This document shows, one piece after another, positions 9,348-17,372 of a stretch of 64,000 nucleotides of DNA; the stretch's first letter is position 1; every line of letters starts with the position of its first letter. A program made the position numbers and the translations under genes. Origin of the DNA: Pollutimonas sp963712655 (lineage in GTDB: Bacteria > Pseudomonadota > Gammaproteobacteria > Burkholderiales > Burkholderiaceae_B). The notes beneath the pieces are model-generated. The model ran no database searches and was not told where the DNA came from. It was given only the letters and a program-made list of their open reading frames with translations. Location of the stretch: positions 460,795 to 524,794 of the forward strand of contig CAVQIT010000002.1 of assembly GCA_963712655.1 (NCBI GenBank), written 5' to 3'.

Positions 9348-9402
9348 AAAAAACACCCCAAAGGTTGGATCGGTGTCCAACTTCTGGGGGTCAGTTCAAC
9401 GG

Positions 9403-9784
9403 GTGGGCCGAAAATAGCCGTACGCGATTGGGCATGCGACGGGGGATGTCGATTCGACGGGATTGCGGTCAATCTCGCAGGCCTTGTCGCGCGAGGTGAT
9501 CATGGGCCTGGGGCTTGTGATCAGAGACTGTGAGCACCTTACACAGATTTTGGAATGCAGAGGCCGAGCGTATCGAAGGATACAGCGTTCACGAAAATCA
9601 TCGGGCAGTATTTCGGCCGCTTTTTTTCCGACGCGGATCGCGCGGCCGATGCATGCCCGAACTCCCACTTGCGTGACGTGATCGGCGCAGGAAAATACCC
9701 TACAAATTACGGCAATCGCGTAAGGTTCTCTCGCGCCGTGCAGGGGCGAGAGAGCCGGGCACCGCAAACTCTTTCGACCTCCAA
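9403..9784. other. Accessory spacer with no recognisable gene; one hairpin
   Basis: No reading frame here has a family I recognise. Several short frames are open but none has a convincing start or codon pattern. A hairpin lies at 9724-9756: an 11-bp stem (GGTTCTCTCGC against GCGAGAGAGCC, one G-T pair) with an 11-base loop. The stretch may hold remnants of an older mobile element, but I cannot show that. Confidence 0.5.
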
Positions 9785-10162
9785 ACCTGTTGCCAAACGA
9801 AGCGCAAGAACCCGAGCCGTCCCGGCGACCGTGGCCACACGACACTGTAGTCTGACGGGGGTCATGCCGGTGGAGGCCAGCCCGTTGGAGGCCGAGCAAT
9901 TGGAATCGTAGGGAGGCGTGCCGCGCAGGCCATTGAGAAGAACTCCATCAGTCAGCGGCCGCCGGACGAGATTAGCGCACGGTGTCAGGCGCGCAGGCGC
10001 CTGAACGGCCGACCGGGCTGGCCTCCACCGGCATGACCCCCGTCGGACGGCACTAGAACTACGCACACTGCAAGCAAAACAATACCACCACCGGGAGCAG
10101 ACAGTACGAACATCCACCAGCAAACAATACGACCACCGCCAGCAAATGACCCTAGCGATCGC
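9785..10162 (-). repeat. Right copy of the ~370-bp structured element, inverted relative to the left copy
   Basis: The reverse complement of this segment aligns along its whole length with 7541-7905, including the identical 38-bp core (here 9980-10017) and the degenerate GCTGGCGGTGGTCGTATTG-type units at its outer end. Its inner arms (9852-9886 and 10013-10047) are nearly perfectly complementary. Compared with the left copy the arms differ at several positions, but both arms changed together, so pairing is kept. A minus-strand frame (9707-10123) crosses it without recognisable homology and is not called. Confidence 0.8.
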
Positions 10163-10270
10163 GACCTTGGCCCGCGCCGGTCGATCGTATCGACATTCCC
10201 TGCTACGGCTGTCCGCAGCGGCCTAAGTAAGCGCTATCCGACATAGGCTGCGCCGAAAAAATAGCGGTTT

Positions 10271-10300
10271 TTGATCGACTAGGGTAAGTGCTGATATAAT
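10271..10300 (+). promoter_or_regulatory. Predicted sigma-70 promoter of the kgu-like operon
   Basis: TTGATC at 10271-10276 and a perfect TATAAT at 10295-10300 are separated by 18 bases. Transcription would begin near 10307, just upstream of the palindromic operator at 10324-10337, the classic arrangement for LacI-type repression. Confidence 0.7.
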
Positions 10301-10323
10301 TTTTCGTTCTTGGAATTAAACTA

Positions 10324-10337
10324 TGAAACCGGTTTCA
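10324..10337. promoter_or_regulatory. PtxS-type operator
   Basis: The 14-bp perfect palindrome TGAAACCGGTTTCA with central CG is the operator described for PtxS of Pseudomonas, which represses kgu genes and is released by 2-ketogluconate. Here it sits about 17 bases after the predicted transcription start of an operon containing kguE/kguK/kguD homologues. The matching repressor gene is probably 6383-7417. Confidence 0.8.
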
Positions 10338-10472
10338 ATGGTCTTGTTTGGCGAATGCTTTCCGGGAAGTTTGCAGTTCCGGCAACCCTATCCATCTTGA
10401 TTTGTGCGGGTATTTTCTGAAACGTGCGGCATGTTTTTTAGCCGCCGGCAATACCTTGGATTTGAAAATAAC

Positions 10473-11143
10473 GTGAATTACACCTTCCAGTTCGGGCCGG
10501 TTTTCGACGCTTGGCCTTTATTTCTTCGCGGCACCTGGATGACAATTCAATTGTCATTGCTGGCCATGATCTTCGGATCGGCGGTCGCGATTTTGTGCGC
10601 CTGGGGCAAGACCGCCGGCCCCGCGCCCGTGCGCTGGTTGATCAACGTTTACATCGAACTCATCCGCAATACGCCGTTTCTGGTGCAACTGTTTTTCTTT
10701 TTCTTTGCGCTGCCGTCTGTCGGCGTGCGCTGGTCGCCCTACACCGCGGCCCTGGTCGCCATGGTGTTCAACCTGGGCGCCTATGCCACCGAAATCGTGC
10801 GCGCCGGTATCGAGTCCATACCCAAAGGCCAGATCGAAGCCGGCCTGGCGCTAAGCCTGACGCGCATCGAAATCTTTCGCTTTGTCGTGCTCAAGCCGGC
10901 CTTGCGGGCCATATATCCGGCCTTGACCAGCCAGTTCATCCTGCTGATGCTGGCTTCCGGCGTGGTGTCGGTGATCTCGGCCGACGACCTGACTTCAGTG
11001 GCGGCCAACCTGCAATCGGAAACCTTTCGCAGCTTCGAAATCTACATCGTCATCACCGGCATCTATTTGCTGCTGACCCTGGCGTTTTCTTATTTGTTCG
11101 ACTGATGTACCAGTGGGGCCTCAGTTATCCGGACCGTCGATAA
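10473..11143 (+). CDS. Polar amino-acid-type ABC transporter permease 1 (one frameshift near 11100)
   Basis: A HisM/GlnP-family inner-membrane permease of about 222 residues with five hydrophobic segments and the EAA loop (GIESIPKGQIEAGLALSL). The GTG at 10473 (VNYTFQFGPVFDAWPL) fits the family N-terminus; earlier starts at 10404 or 10431 add an untypical leader. As read, the frame stops at 11105, but the expected tail LMYQWGLSYPDRR continues in another frame to the TAA at 11141-11143, so one base (probably a C in TTCGACTG) is missing. TAATG overlap couples it to permease 2. The substrate may be 2-ketogluconate rather than an amino acid. Confidence 0.85.
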
Positions 11144-11797
11144 TGCGTACCTTTGGCTATTCCGATTTATTGTTCATCGTCCAGGCGGCCACAGTGGACT
11201 GTCCTGTTGTCCATCATCGCTTTTATCGGCGGCGGCATTGTCGGCCTGATCATCGCGCTGTCGCGCACATCTGAAAACGGCGCGGCGCGCGGCTTGTCCA
11301 CAGGGTTCATCAAGCTGTTCCAGGGCACGCCCTTGCTGCTGCAGTTATTCCTGGTGTTTTTCGGCGCGCCGGTCCTGGGCCTGAACATCAACCCCTGGAT
11401 TGCCGCCTCGGTCGCTCTCACGCTCAACAGCGGCGCCTTCCTGGGCGAAATATGGCGCGGCTGCATTCAGGCGATTCCACGCGGCCAGTGGGAAGCGGCC
11501 GAGGCGCTGGGCCTGTCGTATCGCAACAAAATGCGCGATGTCGTGCTGCCGCAAGCCCTGAAAATAGCCGTGCCGCCCACGGTGGGCTACATGGTGCAGA
11601 TTGTCAAAGGCACGTCGCTCGCGGCCATTATCGGCTTTACCGAACTTACCCGCGCCGGCCAGATCATCAATAACGCTACGTTTGAACCCATGGTGGTGTT
11701 CTCGGCGGTGGCCGCCATTTATTTTTTGTTGTGCTGGCCCTTGTCTTTGCTGGCTGCTTACATGGAGCGGCGCCTTGCCGTGTCATTGTCACGCTGA
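11143..11797 (+). CDS. Polar amino-acid-type ABC transporter permease 2 (one frameshift near 11190)
   Basis: The second HisQ/HisM-family permease. The natural start is the ATG at 11143 (MRTFGYSDLLFIVQAA), overlapping the TAA of permease 1. An extra base at about 11190 (GGCCACAGTGG) throws it out of frame before QWTVLLSIIAFIGGG; from there the frame is clean to 11797. The EAA loop CIQAIPRGQWEAAEALGL and MVQIVKGTSLAAIIGFTEL are typical. It pairs with permease 1 to form the channel. The indel may be an assembly error. Confidence 0.85.
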
Positions 11798-11868
11798 GTA
11801 GGAGGGCGCGGTTTCTTCGCCCAAGCCCGCTTTTTTATCGATGTTTAGTTTATTCCTGGAGACACAAT

Positions 11869-12675
11869 ATGTTCGTACTCAAAAAAATACGCGGCGTCGC
11901 CGGCGCCGCGGTGTTGGCCGCTTGCACGGCGCTTGCCTTTGGCGCGACGGCCGCCGGTGCGGAGACCATAGATCAAGTCAAGGCAAAGGGCGAACTGACG
12001 ATAGGCATGCTTGTCGATTTCCCCCCTTATGGCATCATGAATACCGAAAACAAGCCCGATGGCTATGATGCCGACGTGGCCAAGCAACTGGCCAAGGAAT
12101 TGGGCGTCAAGGTCAATATCCTTCCCGTTACCGGCCCGAATCGCATTCCCTATTTGCTGACCAACAAGGTCGATATGCTGATTGCCTCGCTGGCCATTAC
12201 TCCCGAGCGTGCCAAGCAAGTGCAATTCTCGCATCCTTACTCGGCTGCCCAGATCGTCATGTTCGGCGGCAAAGACGCCAAGATTTCCAAGGCGCAGGAC
12301 TTGTCCGGCCTGCGTATTGGCGTTGCCCGCGCCAGCACGCAAGATATCGCTGTCAGCAAGGTGGCTCCCAAAGACGCCAACATCCGCCGCTTCGATGACG
12401 ATGCTTCGGCCATGCAAGCCTTGTTGTCAGGCCAGGTCGACGCCATTGGTTGCTCGACCACGGTAGCCGCCCAGATCGCCAAGCGCGCGCCCGATCGCTA
12501 CGAGCAAAAATTTGTTTTGCTGCAGCAGGAAATGGCCGTGGCTCTGCGTCCAGGCGAGCCCAAGACCCTCGAGGCGGTCAACCAACTGGTCGACAAAAAC
12601 ATCAAGAACGGCGAATTCAGCAAGCTGTTCCAGAAATGGCTGGGCGCGCCTTTGCCCGCACTGAAAGCTTCCTGA
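11869..12675 (+). CDS. Periplasmic solute-binding protein, family 3
   Basis: A 268-residue binding protein. A Sec signal peptide (MFVLKKIRGVAGAAVLAAC...) ends near ATAAGA, before ETIDQVKAKGELTIGM. The mature chain has the SBP_bac_3 signature region (IGMLVDFPPYGIMNTENKPDGYDADVA is spread over residues 45-71) and the late NQLVDKNIKNGEFSKLFQKW helix. GGAGA at 11858-11862 supports ATG 11869; the frame is open further upstream but without family similarity. It delivers ligand to permeases 1 and 2. Operon context suggests a ketosugar acid as ligand, although the family usually binds amino acids. Confidence 0.9.
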   Translation: MFVLKKIRGVAGAAVLAACTALAFGATAAGAETIDQVKAKGELTIGMLVDFPPYGIMNTENKPDGYDADVAKQLAKELGVKVNILPVTGPNRIPYLLTNKVDMLIASLAITPERAKQVQFSHPYSAAQIVMFGGKDAKISKAQDLSGLRIGVARASTQDIAVSKVAPKDANIRRFDDDASAMQALLSGQVDAIGCSTTVAAQIAKRAPDRYEQKFVLLQQEMAVALRPGEPKTLEAVNQLVDKNIKNGEFSKLFQKWLGAPLPALKAS

Positions 12676-12697
12676 CCGATTTGGCGGCGATTTAATC

Positions 12698-13495
12698 ATG
12701 ACTGACAGACAGACTACCCTTGCTGTCGATGGCTCGGATCGTTCCTCCGCCCGGCAGGGCGAAACGATTATCGAAATCGAAGCGCTTGACAAGTGGTACG
12801 GTGCATTCCACGCCCTTACCAATGTCGACCTGACCGTTGCCGCCGGTGAACGGATCGTTATTTGCGGGCCTTCGGGCTCGGGCAAATCGACGCTCATCCG
12901 CTGCATCAACGGACTTGAAAAAATACAGCAAGGCCGTATCGTGGTCGACGGCATCGATCTTACCGCCAGCGCGCGCAATATCGATGCGGTCCGCCAGGAA
13001 GTCGGCATGGTATTTCAGCAGTTCAATCTGTTTCCGCACATGACGGTGTTGCGCAACTGCATGCTGGCCCCTATGCGCTCGCGCGGCATCAGCGCGCAAG
13101 AGGCCGAGGCAATAGCCATGAAGTACTTGACCCGGGTGCGCATTGCCGATCAGGCCTTGAAATATCCCAGTCAATTGTCAGGCGGCCAGCAGCAGCGGGT
13201 GGCTATTGCGCGCGCGCTGTGCATGACTCCCAAGATCATGCTGTTCGACGAGCCGACCTCGGCGCTCGATCCTGAAATGGTGAAAGAAGTGCTCGACACC
13301 ATGATAGGCCTGGCCGAAGACGGCATGACCATGCTGTGCGTGACGCATGAAATGGGATTTGCGCGCAGCGTGGCCGACAGGGTCATTTTCATGGCGGACG
13401 GAACCATTATCGAACAGGCATCTCCCGAACAGTTTTTCAGCAATCCCCAGAACGACAAAACCCGCGGCTTCCTGGGCCAGATCCTGAATTCGTAG
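12698..13495 (+). CDS. Polar amino-acid-type ABC transporter ATP-binding protein
   Basis: A 265-residue GlnQ/HisP-family ATPase. Walker A GPSGSGKST lies at about residues 54-62, the Q-loop in VGMVFQQFNLFPHMT, the signature LSGGQQQRVAIARAL at about 160, Walker B MLFDEPTSALD at about 183, and the H-loop in CVTHEMGFA. The first 30 residues before the ABC core are polar and somewhat longer than usual. It completes the four-gene transporter 10473-13495. Confidence 0.93.
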   Translation: MTDRQTTLAVDGSDRSSARQGETIIEIEALDKWYGAFHALTNVDLTVAAGERIVICGPSGSGKSTLIRCINGLEKIQQGRIVVDGIDLTASARNIDAVRQEVGMVFQQFNLFPHMTVLRNCMLAPMRSRGISAQEAEAIAMKYLTRVRIADQALKYPSQLSGGQQQRVAIARALCMTPKIMLFDEPTSALDPEMVKEVLDTMIGLAEDGMTMLCVTHEMGFARSVADRVIFMADGTIIEQASPEQFFSNPQNDKTRGFLGQILNS

Positions 13496-13652
13496 TGTGG
13501 ATCGGCAACCAAAGCGCGCAGTCCCATGGGATTGCCGCAACAGGGCGGCCAGGACACTGCCGATGGAACATCCCTGGTATTAACGCAAAAGCCGGACGGC
13601 ATTGCCGCGACTTGTTTTTCGCCCGGCGCCTGTCTGTGGCTTTGATGGAATC

Positions 13653-14426
13653 ATGAATTCGTCCAATCAAATAATTGTTTCCCTGGGCTCTTTTGGCGCA
13701 AGTGAAGTGCGGCGTCATGGACAGGGCTGGTTTATAGAACTGTGCCGGAAGGCGGGCGCCGATGGCGTCGAGATTCGCAGCGAACTGCTGCAGGGCCTGG
13801 ATGGTGAAATTGCCGGGCTTGCCGCCAGCCTGCGCGAGGCGGGGCTGGCCTGTGTGTACTCCTGCGCCGATATGTTGTGGGACGAGACCGGCGCATTGAG
13901 TTTGCCGGTGCTCGAACTGGGGCTAGCCAATGCCGCCGCCCTCGATTCGCCAATACTGAAAATGTCCCTGGGCGCTTTCGGGCGGGAATCCCAGGCGACT
14001 CTTGACGTCTTGACGCAGCGGCTGGCCCGGCAAGCAGTCAGGCTGCTTATCGAAAACGACCAGACGGCCAGCGCGGGCGCCCTGGATAGTCTGCAACATT
14101 TTTTCCAGGCGGCGGATAGCCGCGGCCTGGATATTGGCATGACCTTCGATATGGGCAACTGGCATTGGGTGGGTGAATGCGCCATGCAGGCCGCGCAGGC
14201 CTTGTCCGCGCGAGTTCGCTACATTCATTGCAAGGGCGTGCAGCGCCAGCCTGGGCGCTGGGTTGCCGTGCCGTTGATGGAGTCGGCGGCGCCATGGCGG
14301 GCAATATTGCGGGCCTTGCCCGGCAACGTGCCGCGCGCCATCGAGTACCCGCTGGCCGGCGAGGATTTGCTGTCCGTTACGCGGGCGGCTCTTGATGAAT
14401 TACGTAATCTGGAGAATAAATCGTGA
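13653..14426 (+). CDS. kguE: KguE-like TIM-barrel epimerase/isomerase
   Basis: A 257-residue sugar phosphate isomerase/epimerase-like protein starting MNSSNQIIVSLGSFGASEV. Barrel strands carry DGVEIRSELL, RLLIENDQTAS, IGMTFDMGNWHW and RYIHCKGVQ, with acidic and histidine residues where the family binds metal. It is followed with a 4-base overlap by a PfkB sugar kinase and then a 2-hydroxyacid dehydrogenase. The order matches kguE-kguK-(kguT)-kguD of pseudomonads. The role of KguE itself is uncertain even there, so the name rests on family plus context. Confidence 0.72.
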   Translation: MNSSNQIIVSLGSFGASEVRRHGQGWFIELCRKAGADGVEIRSELLQGLDGEIAGLAASLREAGLACVYSCADMLWDETGALSLPVLELGLANAAALDSPILKMSLGAFGRESQATLDVLTQRLARQAVRLLIENDQTASAGALDSLQHFFQAADSRGLDIGMTFDMGNWHWVGECAMQAAQALSARVRYIHCKGVQRQPGRWVAVPLMESAAPWRAILRALPGNVPRAIEYPLAGEDLLSVTRAALDELRNLENKS

Positions 14427-15367
14427 GTCGTCCATTGGATGTCGTAACGTTTGGCGAAGCAATGATGTTGTTGGTTGCCGACCAGCCCGGGCCTCTGGAG
14501 CAGGTCCAGGCTTTTCACAAGCGCACGGCGGGAGCCGAAACCAATGTCGCTATAGGCCTGGCGCGGCTGGGTCTCAAGGTAGGCTGGGCCAGCCGCCTGG
14601 GGGCCGACTCCATGGGCCGCTACTTGCTGGCTGAAATGCAGCGCGAAGGCATTGACTGTTCGCATGTGGTCAGCGATCCGGCGCAGCGTACAGCCATGCA
14701 GTTCAAAGGGCGGGTAAGCGACGGCAGCGATCCACCGATCGAATATCATCGCAAAGGTTCGGCCGCCAGCCAGATGCAGGTGTCCGATATCGACGAGCCG
14801 TGGTTGCGCGGTGCAAGGCATTTGCACAGTACAGGCGTATTCGCGGCCATTTCCGAAAATTGCTATCAAGTGGCGCGCACTACCATGGCCTCTATGCGCG
14901 AGGCGGGTAAAACGGTGTCGTTCGATCCTAACTTACGCCCCACATTGTGGGCCTCCACGGAACGCATGCGCGAAGGAATCAATGCATTGGCTTTCAACGC
15001 CGATTGGGTGTTTCCGGGCATAGAAGAAGGGCGCTTGCTGACAGGCCTGCAAACGCCCGAAGCCATCGCCGGCTTTTATCGCGATCATGGCGCCAAGCTC
15101 GTGGCGATCAAGCTGGGCGCCGATGGCGCCTACTTCGACAGCGGCGACCAGCAAGGTTATGTTTCGGGCTTTCCGGTCGAGAAAGTCATCGATACGGTAG
15201 GCGCGGGCGATGGTTTTGCCGTGGGCGTGATCAGTGCTTTGCTTGAACAGCGGCCTTTGCGCAAAGCGGTCGAACGTGGTTCGTGGATAGGGGCGCGGGC
15301 GGTGCAGGTGCTGGGCGATACCGAAGGCTTGCCTACCCGCCGGGAGCTCGAACAGGCCGGCGCGTAA
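14423..15367 (+). CDS. kguK: 2-ketogluconate kinase-like PfkB-family sugar kinase
   Basis: A 314-residue PfkB/ribokinase-family kinase. The N-terminal VVTFGEAMMLLVADQPGP and RTAGAETNVAIGLARLG segments and the C-terminal ATP/catalytic motif DTVGAGDGFAVG (about residues 252-263, catalytic Asp in GAGD) are characteristic of KdgK/KguK. The GTG start overlaps the kguE stop. KdgK (2-keto-3-deoxygluconate kinase) and KguK (2-ketogluconate kinase) are close relatives; the neighbouring kguE- and kguD-like genes and the PtxS box favour KguK. Confidence 0.75.
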   Translation: MSRPLDVVTFGEAMMLLVADQPGPLEQVQAFHKRTAGAETNVAIGLARLGLKVGWASRLGADSMGRYLLAEMQREGIDCSHVVSDPAQRTAMQFKGRVSDGSDPPIEYHRKGSAASQMQVSDIDEPWLRGARHLHSTGVFAAISENCYQVARTTMASMREAGKTVSFDPNLRPTLWASTERMREGINALAFNADWVFPGIEEGRLLTGLQTPEAIAGFYRDHGAKLVAIKLGADGAYFDSGDQQGYVSGFPVEKVIDTVGAGDGFAVGVISALLEQRPLRKAVERGSWIGARAVQVLGDTEGLPTRRELEQAGA

Positions 15368-15399
15368 GCGGGCCGGACCGCATATCAAGGAAGCCGGAA

Positions 15400-16374
15400 A
15401 TGGAACGCAAACAGGTTTTGGTATACAGGCAGTTGCCGCCGGATCAATTGGCGCGCATCCAGCGGGAACACGACGTGGTGGTGGCCAATCCACGCATTCC
15501 TGGGCAAACGGCGGCATTTTTTCAAGCCTTGCCGCATGTGCAGGGCATGATAGGTTCCAGCTATGCCATCGACGAAAACTTGCTTGCCCAGGCAACCCAA
15601 TTGAAGGTGATATCCAGCATTTCGGTCGGGGTGGACCAGTTTTCGCTCCAGTCATTGCATCGCCGCGGCATCATGTTGTGCCATACGCCGGGAGTGCTTA
15701 CCGAAACGGTTGCCGACTTATTGTTCGCGATGATGCTGGCCACCAGCCGGCGCGTGGCCGAACTGGCCCGCTATGTGCGCGATGGCCTATGGGATCGCAG
15801 CGTGGGCCCGGATCTGTACGGTTGGGATGTGCATGGCAAAACTCTGGGCATTCTTGGCTATGGCCGCATAGGCCGGGCGCTCGGGCAGCGCGCCGCGCTG
15901 GGATTCAATATGCAGGTGCTCTACAACACTCGCACGCCGGCGGCAGGCGATGGCCTTGTGCAAGGCCGGATCCAGGCGGCGACACTGCCCGAGGTGTTGA
16001 TGAAATCGGATTTCATCGTGCTGGTGCTGCCGTTGAACGAGCAGACTCGCGGGCTGATCGGGGCGCCGGAGTTCTCGATGATGAAGCCGGGCGCCATCCT
16101 GATCAACGGGGCGCGCGGGCCGATTGTGCAGGAAGCGGCGCTGCTGCATGCGCTGGACCAGGGCAGTTTGCGCGCGGCGGGACTGGATGTGTTCGATACC
16201 GAGCCTTTGCCGGTCGACTCGCCTTTGCGCACTCATCAGAAGGTGCTTGCCCTGCCGCATGTGGGGTCGGCCACGCACGAAACACGCGTAGCCATGTCGG
16301 AAATGGCGACGACCAATTTATTGCTTGCCCTGCAAGGCAAGCCGCCTTTGGCCTCGTATGCGACGGCCGAATAG
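15400..16374 (+). CDS. kguD: 2-ketogluconate-6-phosphate reductase-like D-2-hydroxyacid dehydrogenase
   Basis: A 324-residue D-isomer-specific 2-hydroxyacid dehydrogenase (GhrB/TkrA/KguD group). The NAD(P)-binding motif GILGYGRIGRALG is near residue 150. The catalytic Arg lies in LINGARGPIV, Glu in FDTEPLP, and His in LPHVGSATHETR (about 285-296). ATG 15400 is preceded by AAGGA at 15388-15392; an open upstream extension is not family-like. As the last gene of the operon it would reduce phosphorylated 2-ketogluconate to 6-phosphogluconate, feeding Entner-Doudoroff or pentose phosphate metabolism. Confidence 0.78.
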   Translation: MERKQVLVYRQLPPDQLARIQREHDVVVANPRIPGQTAAFFQALPHVQGMIGSSYAIDENLLAQATQLKVISSISVGVDQFSLQSLHRRGIMLCHTPGVLTETVADLLFAMMLATSRRVAELARYVRDGLWDRSVGPDLYGWDVHGKTLGILGYGRIGRALGQRAALGFNMQVLYNTRTPAAGDGLVQGRIQAATLPEVLMKSDFIVLVLPLNEQTRGLIGAPEFSMMKPGAILINGARGPIVQEAALLHALDQGSLRAAGLDVFDTEPLPVDSPLRTHQKVLALPHVGSATHETRVAMSEMATTNLLLALQGKPPLASYATAE

Positions 16375-16385
16375 ATCAGAGGTCC

Positions 16386-16907
16386 CTAGGACTTGAACAA
16401 TGTTCTGGCGGATTCGAAGCGCTTGGCAAAATACGGATTATCCAATGAATCGATCCGCACCCGCCCTCCGGTGGATGGCGCATTGATGAATTTTTGGTCG
16501 CCGATATAAATGCCCATATGTGAAAAGGGCCGGTTCAGGGTATTGAAAAAAACAAAATCTCCCGCCTTCAATTGCCTTTTCGAAATCGGCCTGCTCAGCT
16601 CGGCAATTTCCGCCGTATTGTGCGGCAGAGCCTGGCCGGCGGCGTTATCGAACACATAGGCCACCAGCCCGCTGCAATCGAAACCTTTGCCAGGGCTTGC
16701 GCCGCCGTACCGATAGCGCGATTCCAATTGCGCCATTGCCGTAAGTACCACTTCTGTGCGCTGGGCCGAATCGACAACGATGCCGGGACGCGACGCCCCA
16801 TGCCCATATTGGTTGCCCGGTCCGGCGCAGCCCTGCAGAATCGATAGACCCGCCACGATAAGCAGCGGATACACAAGCCGCGGGATGATACGGATAAATA
16901 TCGTCAT
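16386..16907 (-). CDS. Lipoprotein NlpC/P60 peptidoglycan endopeptidase
   Basis: A 173-residue lipoprotein: MTIFIRIIPRLVYPLLIVAG is followed by lipobox LQGC with Cys27. The C40 peptidase domain has the catalytic Cys78 in GFDCSGLV, His130 in FSHMGIYIG and a polar third residue in INAPSTGG (Asn142). It probably cleaves peptide crosslinks in cell-wall peptidoglycan, anchored in a membrane (Spr/MepS type). ATG 16907 gives the proper signal peptide; a longer frame to 16958 is unlikely. It converges on kguD with an 11-base gap. Unrelated to its neighbours by function, though flagellar genes follow. Confidence 0.88.
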   Translation of the reverse strand: MTIFIRIIPRLVYPLLIVAGLSILQGCAGPGNQYGHGASRPGIVVDSAQRTEVVLTAMAQLESRYRYGGASPGKGFDCSGLVAYVFDNAAGQALPHNTAEIAELSRPISKRQLKAGDFVFFNTLNRPFSHMGIYIGDQKFINAPSTGGRVRIDSLDNPYFAKRFESARTLFKS

Positions 16908-16958
16908 GGCCGTATTATTGTTGTAAACAAACACATGCACAATAGCGATTCGTTTCAA

Positions 16959-17372
16959 GCGGGCCGGTTTTTTGCGCGGTCAACACGTGCCAGGCGGCTT
17001 TATATTTGTTTGGAACCTGCTTGGCAGGCTTGCCCGGTGACAGGAACTCGGGGGCGGCCAGGCAGTAATAAAAATGTTCTTTTGTGACACATTGATGTAA
17101 CTATAAATGAATTTTGAGACTTATATTTTGTAACCTGCATGTTGTGTCATGTAAATTTATAGCATTATTTGATACTATCTCTGTGTGGTTTATTCATAAA
17201 TCACATAGTGCGGGTCAGTTATCTGCATTTTGTGTAATTTGAATAAACGTTTTCGTACCGAAAGCAGCTTGTTGCATAAAAAAGTGGCATGGATGAACAA
17301 TCCCATTCCTTTCCGGACTCTACCGAGTCCTTTTGTTTTCTGCCAATAGCGGACTCTAACAAGGAGGGCGCA
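16959..17372 (+). promoter_or_regulatory. Long AT-rich flhDC upstream region
   Basis: About 410 bases without a gene, far richer in A+T than the surroundings. This is typical of flhDC control regions, which integrate many regulators. It holds a 22-bp palindrome at 17184-17205 and an AAGGAGG ribosome site at 17361-17367 in front of flhD. I see no confident -35/-10 pair. Confidence 0.6.
17184..17205. promoter_or_regulatory. 22-bp palindrome, candidate operator of flhDC
   Basis: TGTGGTTTAT and ATAAATCACA face each other across a 2-base centre, with a single mismatch pair. Pairing continues outward (CT/AG) after one mismatch. The ends resemble CRP half sites (TGTG/CACA) but the spacing is much wider than the CRP consensus, so another dimeric regulator is more likely. 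Confidence 0.5.

Larger units (their letters stand above)
7954..9398 (-). mobile_element. Intact IS3-family (IS150-like) insertion sequence
   Basis: A 1445-bp element bounded by perfect 24-bp terminal inverted repeats (7954-7977 and 9375-9398, beginning TGAACTGACCCCC). It is flanked by a 4-bp direct repeat ACGG at 7950-7953 and 9399-9402, the expected target duplication. It encodes overlapping orfA and orfB on the minus strand with an intact DDE catalytic triad, so it may still be mobile. Removing the element and one ACGG restores a small hairpin with the insertion in its loop. Confidence 0.96.

Noticed and set aside
9707..10123. 138-codon minus-strand frame over the right repeat
   Set aside because: Arginine/serine-rich translation with no family. 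Its equivalent in the left copy contains a stop, so coding is not supported.
7541..10162. Reading the inverted repeats as an integron attC array, CRISPR array or composite transposon ends
   Set aside because: There are only two divergent copies in opposite orientation, no spacer regularity, no cas or integron integrase gene, and the IS inside has its own target duplication.
12698..13495. Assigning the ABC transporter a specific amino acid (histidine, glutamine)
   Set aside because: Family membership does not set the substrate, and the operon context points to a sugar acid.
17184..17205. CRP binding site
   Set aside because: TGTG and CACA ends are present but 12 bases separate the half sites instead of six, so it is listed only as an unassigned palindrome.
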